A DNA stretch of 10,793 nucleotides from Boothiomyces macroporosus (Eukaryota; Chytridiomycota; Chytridiomycetes; Rhizophydiales; Terramycetaceae), in assembly GCA_027604185.1 (NCBI GenBank), contig JADGKB010000212.1, positions 1 to 10,793 of the forward strand. The letters run 5' to 3'. This document shows positions 1 to 6,752 of the stretch, piece after piece. Positions within the stretch are counted from its first letter, which is position 1. Each line of letters opens with the position of its first letter. The notes under the pieces are model-generated. The model searched no databases. It worked only from the letters and a program-made list of their open reading frames with translations, and had not been told where the DNA came from. The translations under genes and the position numbers were made by a program.

Positions 1-99
1 CAATGCTATCCGTTCGATAGTCTGGTTTTTTGATTGTTCCTATCTTCCATTCCTATGTCTGTACACTGTCAATTTGGGTAGTGAACATAACAGTGGCAG
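1..99 (+). repeat. Terminal inverted repeat, left copy
   Basis: Positions 1-99 match the reverse complement of 10695-10793. The first 77 bases are identical, 78-79 differ (GT here, AC in the other copy), 80-99 match again, and similarity stops at 100. The repeat opens with a short hairpin (CTATC at 6-10, GATAG at 16-20). A second possible hairpin (CACTGTC with GACAGTG) is perfect in the right copy but broken here by the two mismatches. It may be a dispersed repeat at which the assembly stopped, or a true terminal repeat. Confidence 0.9.
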
Positions 100-130
100 A
101 TAATCTGTATCCAAATTTTTTGTTAGTTAT

Positions 131-138
131 CTCAGTAG
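131..138 (+). repeat. Left target-site duplication of MITE
   Basis: CTCAGTAG here is repeated exactly at 298-305 on the other side of the 159-bp element, as expected of an 8-bp target duplication. Confidence 0.75.
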
Positions 139-297
139 TAGGGTGACCGCGTATCCATCGTTTCGTTTCCTGTGGCTTCGTTTTCGTATCGTATCGTATC
201 GTATCGTTCCGTATTGTACGATACGATACGATATCACGTGGAAACGATCCAATACGCAACCATTTTTCGTTCGTACCAAGAGACGACGGCCACCCTA
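139..297. mobile_element. hAT-like MITE with 8-bp target duplication
   Basis: A 159-bp non-coding element starts TAGGGTGACC and ends GGCCACCCTA, giving short terminal inverted repeats. It is flanked by a perfect 8-bp direct repeat, CTCAGTAG, at 131-138 and 298-305. An 8-bp duplication and a terminus fitting YARNG are typical of the hAT superfamily, so it is probably a non-autonomous hAT derivative. Its interior is a palindromic CGTAT array (about 185-206 facing 219-233) that could form a cruciform. No transposase is encoded here. Confidence 0.75.
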
Positions 298-305
298 CTC
301 AGTAG
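298..305 (+). repeat. Right target-site duplication of MITE
   Basis: This is the exact copy of the CTCAGTAG at 131-138, directly after the element's terminal ACCCTA. Confidence 0.75.
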
Positions 306-555
306 TGTTATAAATTTTAAATATGAAAATTTTACAATTACTTTACCTGTGGGCCTAGCAGAATATTCTCAAAAATATTGATTTTAAAAATGAAGGCATC
401 AACAACTCGAGATAGGCGTATACATCGTTGCCAGATCAATGGGAAACGGTAATACATGATGGTTCAAAGAATTTGAACTTTTGGCAAACTTCTAACATAA
501 ATTTGAGGAATTGATGCTGCAAAAGTTGTCTTCCAATAAGAAATGATATTGGAAT
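306..555. other. Intergenic sequence between MITE copies
   Basis: AT-rich sequence with no supported gene. A weak resemblance to the MITE terminus (TAGGCGTATACATCG near 413) may be the worn end of the second element. Nothing else recognisable was seen. Confidence 0.4.
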
Positions 556-713
556 TTGGTATACGAAACGATACGAAAATGGAGTCTTAGGATACGATAC
601 GGAACAATATCACTTGGGAACGATTCCATACGAAATCGAAGCCACAAGAAACGATACGAAGACGGCTTTTCCTGTCAGAGACAAATCGATACGATGGAGA
701 CGCGTTCACCCTA
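556..713 (-). mobile_element. Second, degraded copy of the MITE family, inverted
   Basis: On the minus strand this begins TAGGGTGAACGCG at 713 and matches the left end of the 139-297 element at 24 of the first 27 bases. An internal block at 628-651 matches the reverse complement of 166-189 at 22 of 24 positions. GATACG-rich stretches follow. The left boundary (about 556) is not defined, and no duplicate of the flanking CATTGTCA was found, so it looks truncated or old. It could instead be the right end of a longer element starting at 139. Confidence 0.6.
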
Positions 714-1019
714 CATTGTCAACCAGTACTAGATCCAACTAAATGTGAAAATGCTTTTTGAATTATTGATTGGAATGGTTGACAATAATCAATAGATGTA
801 TCCATTCACCATGTAAAATCAGAATTATCTACACAGATAATTACTTCTTGATTGAATCTGTATTAATATATTTTCAAGTAGATACTTAATGCACTTGTCC
901 TTTCAAGTTTTTGCCAAATACTATCTATCAATTCATGTACATCAACCAATTGTGTGTAGAATTAAAAAGGATGCAGCATCAATCATCCACTTACTACAAT
1001 TGAACCAATCACATCGAAG
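714..1019. other. AT-rich intergenic sequence 3' of the tRNA pair
   Basis: There is no recognisable gene. A 47-codon ATG frame at 889-1032 runs to the edge of tRNA-Lys but resembles no family I know and has no supporting signals. Confidence 0.4.
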
Positions 1020-1029
1020 AAAAACAAAA
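1020..1029 (-). terminator. RNA polymerase III terminator of the tRNA pair
   Basis: On the minus strand, TTTT (1029-1026), G, then TTTTT (1024-1020) begins four bases past the tRNA-Lys discriminator. This is the only T-run of four or more just downstream of either tRNA, which supports co-transcription of Val then Lys. Confidence 0.75.
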
Positions 1030-1033
1030 TGAT

Positions 1034-1106
1034 AGCCCGACGTGGGGGTCGAACCCACAACCTTGAGATTAAGAGTCTCACGCTCTACCGATTGAGCTAG
1101 CCGGGC
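1034..1106 (-). tRNA. tRNA-Lys (anticodon CTT)
   Basis: The minus strand folds into a complete cloverleaf. The acceptor arms GCCCGGC and GTCGGGC allow one G-U pair, the D arm is GCTC/GAGC, and the anticodon stem TGAGA/TCTCA encloses loop CTCTTAA with anticodon CTT. The T arm is GTGGG/CCCAC with loop TTCGACC. It is 73 nt with the discriminator base, has no intron and no encoded CCA. It lies 3 bp downstream of tRNA-Val and is followed at once by T-runs, so the two genes are probably one RNA polymerase III unit. Confidence 0.96.
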
Positions 1107-1109
1107 AAG

Positions 1110-1183
1110 TGATTCCATCCAGGATCGAACTGGAGACCTCAAGCATGTTAAGCTTGCGTGATAACCAACTACACCATAGAACC
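1110..1183 (-). tRNA. tRNA-Val (anticodon AAC)
   Basis: The minus strand starts GGTTCTA and ends TGGAATC plus discriminator A. The acceptor stem contains two G-U pairs. The anticodon stem CAAGC/GCTTG encloses loop TTAACAT with anticodon AAC (read as inosine-AC), and the T arm is TCCAG/CTGGA around TTCGATC. It is 74 nt with no intron and no encoded CCA. Only three bases (1107-1109) separate it from tRNA-Lys, with no T-run between, so a joint precursor is likely. Confidence 0.96.
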
Positions 1184-1189
1184 GCTTGT

Positions 1190-1410
1190 CCTCTGTTTTT
1201 CTAGTGTGCACCATAAAGTAAAACCTCATATACACATTTCGAATTCCTATTCTAGTATTTAAAATATTTGGACAATTGGATTTTCAAATCGCAATTTTTT
1301 GTATTTAAAGACACTAAAATCGAAAATAAAAAGTGTTACAATGTGGCCCTTGACAAGTAAGATTATATAAACAATTTATTACAACGGCAAAAAAACTAGA
1401 GTTAATCCAA
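1190..1410. other. Intergenic region upstream of tRNA-Val
   Basis: AT-rich sequence without a supported gene. It contains a minus-strand AATAAA (1375-1380) that may serve the candidate gene ending at 1411. Confidence 0.4.
1375..1380 (-). promoter_or_regulatory. Poly(A) signal AATAAA for the 1411-1592 candidate
   Basis: AATAAA on the minus strand lies 30 nt past the TAG at 1411-1413. It weakly supports transcription leftward through the candidate gene. Confidence 0.35.
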
Positions 1411-1592
1411 CTAAAAGGGATGCATCAGACGTATCTTGCGGGTAGAGATGCCGCAAGATGGGATTATTCCATTAACAGCAACAGCACAATGGATAGGTTC
1501 TCCTACTTCAAGAGTAGGTCCACGTACTAGAGCATGAAAACCATCCGCTACTTCATCATCTGCGATTGAAATTACTTACAAGTATCAGACAT
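1411..1592 (-). CDS. Candidate small spliced gene or 3' exon, unknown family
   Basis: On the minus strand, a 13-nt exon (1592-1580, MSDT plus one base), a 20-nt intron (1579-1560, GTAAGTAATT...CGCAG) and a 149-nt exon (1559-1411) join to encode 53 residues ending IRLMHPF. The intron has the same form as the well-supported ones in this window (GTA start, AAT at positions 13-15, CAG end), and an AATAAA lies 30 nt downstream. The protein has a hydrophobic stretch (GEPIHCAVAVNGIIP) that I do not recognise. Further upstream frames are broken: an ATG frame at 1726-1728 runs into a TAG, and other frames have stops. It may be the last exons of a longer gene, a decayed gene, or chance. The opposite strand is also partly open. 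Confidence 0.35.
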
Positions 1593-1829
1593 GGCTCCAT
1601 ATGGTCTTCATGAATCAAGATGGACTTTTGCCCACTGATTGAAAATCTTCATCTCTAGCGGTTAGTAACTTTAAGGACAACAGTCAGAAGGAAGGCAACA
1701 TTTGTTTGCTCATCAGTAAGCAGACGACACAATAATAAATGATTCATCATTCTGTTGGATTTTGATTACTTACACTTTTTTTTTCAAAAAAATTTTCTTG
1801 TTTTTTTTTCCTTTGCTTTCCAGCCACTC
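1593..1829. other. Upstream region of CK2 alpha copy 1
   Basis: This sits between the candidate minus-strand gene and CK2 alpha copy 1 and is probably the promoter and 5' leader. It holds long T and A tracts (1774-1812) just before the ATG at 1830. A similar T/A tract occurs at 2901-2925 before copy 2. No TATA box was recognised. Confidence 0.4.
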
Positions 1830-2883
<1,054 letters not shown>

Positions 2884-2934
2884 ACCACCTTGAAATAGTT
2901 TTGTTTTTTAAAAAAAAGTTTTCCCAAAAGCATC

Positions 2935-3994
2935 ATGTCCAAGTCAGTCGCTCGCTTATACGCCAACATCAACCAGGAAATGGATCAATCATATTGGGAC
3001 TATGACAACGTAGAACTGATATACAAGTACAAATTGATTAACAAGGGGCCAAGACAATTACGAAATCATTCGTAAAGTTGGGCGTGGAAAATACTCTGAA
3101 GTATTTGAAGGAATAGACATTGTAAACCGCAGGAAATGCATCATCAAAGTATTGAAGCCAATCAAGAAAAAGAAAATCAAGAGAGAAATCAAAATCTTAC
3201 AAAACTTGAGAGGAGGTATAAATGTCATTCAGCTGTACGAGTTGGTCAGAGACCCAATTGTAATTTATAGTAATGGTAGAGCAAGACGCCTGCGCTGATT
3301 ATGGAATGTGTGAATAATCAGGACTACAAGACTTTGTATCCAAAATTCACTGATTATGATATTCGATATTATATTTTTGAATTATTAAAGGCGCTGGATT
3401 TTTGTCACTCCAGAGGTATTATGCATAGAGATGTCAAGCCTAATGTAATCGTTTGTTCATGTAGAATGTTTGTATTGACCATGAAAAGAGAAAACTTCGT
3501 TTAATTGACTGGGGGCTGGCAGAATTTTATCATCCTGGAACCGCTTACAACGTCCGAGTTGCTTCCCGTTACTACAAAGCACCAGAGCTGTTGGTAGATT
3601 TTCAAGAGTACGATTACTCTTTGGACATGTGGTCTTTGGGATGCATGTTTGCTAGTATGGTACTTTGTGCTAATTGTAGATATTCTTGATTGAAGTATTC
3701 TTTCACGGGTCTGATAATCAAGACCAGTTGGTTGAAATCACCAAAGTATTAGGAACGGATGCGTTTTACAAGTATGTAGACAAGTACGACATTGACCTTG
3801 ACCCTGCTTTTGATGTGCTGATTGTCAAAGCCACCAGAAAGCCTTGGGAATCTTTTGTTACTCAGGAAAATTTAAAATACGTGTCAACCGACGCTTTGGA
3901 TTTCTTGGACAAGTTGCTGAGATATGATCACCAGGAGCGTATCCTTCCTATTGAAGCCATGAAATTACCTTATTTTGACCCTGTAAGAAAATAA
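2935..3994 (+). CDS. Casein kinase 2 catalytic subunit alpha, copy 2
   Basis: Tandem paralog of the upstream CK2 alpha. Exons are 2935-3026, 3046-3259, 3280-3444, 3465-3659 and 3680-3994; introns are 19, 20, 20 and 20 nt. They join to 326 residues. The glycine loop [11 protein letters not shown], lysine in [21 protein letters not shown] and DWG are all present, so an active kinase is plausible. It differs from copy 1 at conserved sites: KPHN becomes KPNN, and IFRKEPFF becomes IFLIEVFF. It lacks copy 1's intron after ELLK (2281-2299) and has one in the KPN/NVC codons (3445-3464) that copy 1 lacks. Its first intron ends AAG rather than TAG or CAG. The stop lies inside AATAAA. It may be a specialised or less constrained CK2 isoform. 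Confidence 0.94.
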
Positions 3995-3995
3995 A
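3990..3995 (+). promoter_or_regulatory. AATAAA overlapping the CK2 copy 2 stop codon
   Basis: The hexamer contains the TAA stop at 3992-3994, the same arrangement as copy 1. Confidence 0.5.
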
Positions 3996-4104
3996 CGATA
4001 GTGTAATTATCTACTGTGAGTTGGGTGACTCATAGACAAGTTAAAACCTCCCATTCAAATTCTTTATTAATGGTAGCAACTTGCAAAAAGTACAAGGCAG
4101 GTAG

Positions 4105-4497
4105 TTGGAAATAACCATAGGAAAGCATAATCTAACTCTTAAAGATGTATATTTAAAAAAGGGAAGTTTCAGCCAAAGTGATATCCATCTAGTCGAAAGC
4201 CTGCAGTCAATCATCTTGAATCACATCAATACCATCCTGTTTGAAGAGTACGAGACTGAGATGGATCTAGAGAAAGATGACTGGATCGTGCTAAACAAGG
4301 ATCTCAAGCCAGAGTTGCTGATTGACATTGAGAATAGCTTCCACCGGCTGATTATCCATTCAATGTGCCGATACTATTGTTTAAAATCAAAGACTGTCGA
4401 GAAGGACTGTATAAAAATATTAATCTCTGTGCCATACCAGTACGACGATTTTGAATTCCCTCCTGTTTCATTTGTAGAATATTTTACCCAGAAATAA
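4105..4497 (+). CDS. Small R3H-domain protein, start unresolved
   Basis: An open frame of about 130 residues. Near residues 75-95 it reads [16 protein letters not shown], with Arg and His spaced R-x3-H inside a hydrophobic helix, the hallmark of the R3H single-stranded nucleic-acid-binding domain. The preceding part is acidic ([14 protein letters not shown]) as in small R3H proteins such as R3HDM4. Any more specific role is unknown. The frame opens with TTG, not ATG. The only nearby upstream ATG (4070-4072) is out of frame. It could join directly to 4105 if 4073-4104 (GTAG...GTAG, 32 nt) were an intron, but that is longer than and unlike the other introns here. The first in-frame ATG is 4261, which would leave a 79-residue protein still containing R3H. 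The stop lies in AATAAA, 59 bp before the next gene. Confidence 0.7.
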   Translation: MEITIGKHNLTLKDVYLKKGSFSQSDIHLVESLQSIILNHINTILFEEYETEMDLEKDDWIVLNKDLKPELLIDIENSFHRLIIHSMCRYYCLKSKTVEKDCIKILISVPYQYDDFEFPPVSFVEYFTQK

Positions 4498-4498
4498 A
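4493..4498 (+). promoter_or_regulatory. AATAAA overlapping the R3H gene stop codon
   Basis: The hexamer contains the TAA stop at 4495-4497. Confidence 0.5.
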
Positions 4499-4556
4499 AG
4501 CTGTCTTCAGTCACTTTGTGCGACAAATTCTTGCAAAAAAATTCAATATTTCATTG

Positions 4557-5961
4557 ATGAGGTGCTACTATGAATTACTGGGATTAGAAAGGACAGCCAC
4601 TGCCGATGAAATCAAGAAAGCGTATAGAAAGCAAGCGCTGATAAATCATCCAGACAAAAATCCAGACCAAATAGAAGAATCAACGAAACTATTTGCTTTA
4701 ATTCAGGAGGCATATTCAGTTCTAAGTGATGACCATGAGCGTAAATGGTAATTCTATATAATGCAGGTATGATACTCATAGGGAATCGCTGCTTCGAGAT
4801 TATGACCCATCACAGAAAGGAAAGTCGGATTTTCTATCTGTTTCAGACCTGCTGCGATTTTATTCCCGTCAATGCTTTACAGATTACAACGATTCTGAAA
4901 AGGGATTCTATTCAGTTTACAGAGATTTGTTTGTAAAGATTGATACAGAGGAAAAAATGTCTTTGGAAATCGATTCAGAATCTTTACAGGATGAATTACC
5001 AGATTTTTATACTTTTGGGAATATGAATACTGAATTTGAACCGGAATTACAATCATTCTATAATCGCTTTCTCTCATTTTCATCTATAAAGTCTTTCAAG
5101 TGGTTTGATGAAGTGAATCCAATGTCTGTGCAAGATAGAAATTTCCGTAGAAAGGCAGATAAGCACAATAAAAAAGTCAGGGAGGCTGCGCGAAAGGAAT
5201 TCAACGAAGCAGTTAGGGATTTGGCGCAATATATCAGGAAAAGAGATCCTAGATACAAGAAATATATGGTTGAACAGGAACAAAAACAGGAAGAGCAAAA
5301 GAAATTGGCTCAAGAACGGTTGTTGAAGGAAAAACAAGCTAGATTGGATCAAGCCAAAGCATACACTGTACAAGAATGGGCTCAAGTAGATAGCGAGTCG
5401 GAAATTGAAGAGATTTTTGAGTGTGTTGTTTGCGATTTGACTTTTGATAATCCGCTAAAGATGGAGAGGCATGAAAAAAGCAAGAAGCATTTGGAAAATG
5501 TAGAATTGCTTCGACAGGAAATGGAAGAAGAGTTTGTGATACAAGAACCAGAGCCAGAAATCCAGACTTTTGAATGTAAGGTGTGTGACAAAGTCTTTTC
5601 TAAACAGGATCAGGTAGACGTTGCTAACAATTAGCTCTCTGCCCATAATCTATCAAAGAAACATCGAAATCAAGTAAAGCAAAGCAAATCAAACAAGCCT
5701 GATCCCAAGCAGGATACCCAAGCAACTGAAAAGCTGCTCGAAAATTTGGATAGTATGGGGCTGGAAGATCAAGAAATCAAAGAATCTAAAGATATCGCTG
5801 AGGGATCTGTGAAAACAAAAAAGAAAAAGAATTCGTCTGGTATATCTTGCAACACTTGCAAAGAGGGCTTCCCTAGCAGAACTAAATTATTTGAACATTT
5901 GGAGGAAACAGGACATGCCAGAGCAGTTCCTGTTCCCACCAAATCAAAAAAACGAAAATAA
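4557..5961 (+). CDS. DNAJC21/Jjj1-like J-protein with C2H2 zinc fingers
   Basis: Type III Hsp40. In yeast, Jjj1 stimulates Hsp70 to release the export factor Arx1 from cytoplasmic pre-60S ribosomes. Exons are 4557-4747, 4767-5613 and 5635-5961, with introns of 19 and 21 nt, encoding 454 residues. The N-terminal J domain begins CYYELLGL and has HPD at residues 31-33. The first intron splits the KWYD motif just after it. A long charged helical region (about 190-265) is likely coiled coil. Three C-x2-C-x12-H-x5-H fingers start near residues 283, 334 and 418. The second is interrupted by the second intron and is completed only by splicing. The tail is basic (KSKKRK). The ATG at 4557 directly precedes the J domain and is preferred to the open GTG at 4518. 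The stop lies in AATAAA. Confidence 0.93.
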
Positions 5962-5962
5962 A
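5957..5962 (+). promoter_or_regulatory. AATAAA overlapping the DNAJC21-like stop codon
   Basis: The hexamer contains the TAA stop at 5959-5961, 70 bp before the preferred EBP start. Confidence 0.5.
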
Positions 5963-6031
5963 AAGTTTAATTGTTGGTAAATGACATGTGGCTTGTACAT
6001 TTATTCAGATGGTTGCTCAAAAAACTTGCAA

Positions 6032-6731
6032 ATGTCTGCAGTCCAGCACCCTTTTTACCCTACAAGCATCGTACTTCCACACTTTGTTCCGCAGGAATAC
6101 ACTGCACTTGAAATCCTTGTTCCGTTCTTTGCGGGTGTTGGAGGTCTAATAGTACTTGGTTCCCTCGCAATGAATTCTCGCAGAATTAACCTATCTTCAA
6201 GCAAAGTGGGCACCACTTTGGTATTCCTCTGGTTTCTATCTTGCGGAGTAATCCACACTATCGTAGAAGGATATTTCGCATTCAACCACAAGGATATTGC
6301 CGGACAAACCACTTTTCTCGCTGATCTGTGGAAAGAATACGCGAAAAGCGATTCAAGGTACATGACCAGTGATTCCTTTGTGTGGATTATGGAAAGTGTC
6401 ACTGCAATTTTTTGGGGATCGCTTTCATTCTACAGTGCGTATTTGATTTATGCAAACAAGCCAAGCAGACACTTATTCCAATTCACAGTTTCTCTTGGGC
6501 AATTTTATGGTGACGTCTTGTATTACTTTACCACTTTGGTAGAAGGTGCTCAGGATTGCACTCCACATCCATACTACTTTTACTTTTATTTCGGTAAGTA
6601 TTGTTAATTTAGTGTTCATGAACATTTTGTGGATCTTTTTCCCTGCCATGATCATGTACAGCAGTGGAAAAGAAATCGTAAAGGGATTAGCAATGTCTCA
6701 AGAAAGCGAAAATGTCAAAAAAGCTAAATAA
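6032..6731 (+). CDS. EBP: Emopamil-binding protein, 3-beta-hydroxysteroid delta8-delta7 isomerase
   Basis: ER-membrane sterol isomerase that moves the delta8 double bond to delta7 late in sterol synthesis. Exons 6032-6593 and 6613-6731 flank a 19-nt intron and encode 226 residues, close to human EBP at 230. Several hydrophobic segments fit a multi-pass membrane protein. Residues known to matter in human EBP have counterparts: His75 and Glu79 (IHTIVEG), Glu121 and Thr124 (MESVTA), Asn191 and Trp194 (FMNILW). FWKEYAKxDSRY-like and GQFYGDVLYYFT segments are also typical. Asn191 and Trp194 lie after the intron, so unspliced message would end early without them. The C-terminus KKAK fits a KKxx ER-retrieval signal. 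An upstream in-frame ATG at 5981 would add 17 residues not expected in the family. Confidence 0.95.
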
Positions 6732-6732
6732 A
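6727..6732 (+). promoter_or_regulatory. AATAAA overlapping the EBP stop codon
   Basis: The hexamer contains the TAA stop at 6729-6731. Any downstream cleavage would fall in the 3' end of the convergent GPATCH1 gene. Confidence 0.5.
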
Positions 6733-6752
6733 TAACAGTATATGTGCTCAAG

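Noticed and set aside
53..381. ORFs over the MITE (53-259 minus, 172-381 plus)
   Set aside because: They are translations of the CGTAT/ATACG repeats and terminal repeat, without protein features.
889..1032. 47-codon plus-strand ORF abutting tRNA-Lys
   Set aside because: It is short, has no recognisable family and no signals, and its frame is closed by a TGA at 853.
942..1235. 97-codon minus-strand ORF
   Set aside because: It runs straight through both tRNA genes and has no protein-like character beyond them.
1632..1646. 15-nt intron GTTACTAACCGCTAG on the minus strand
   Set aside because: The approximate segment contains a good ACTAAC motif, but it starts GTT, places the branch A far too early for the template seen elsewhere, and joining the flanks still gives a stop.
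5614..5637. Premature TAG or stop readthrough in the DNAJC21-like gene
   Set aside because: The TAG is the last three bases of a 21-nt intron with a CTAAC branch motif, and splicing completes a perfect C2H2 finger.
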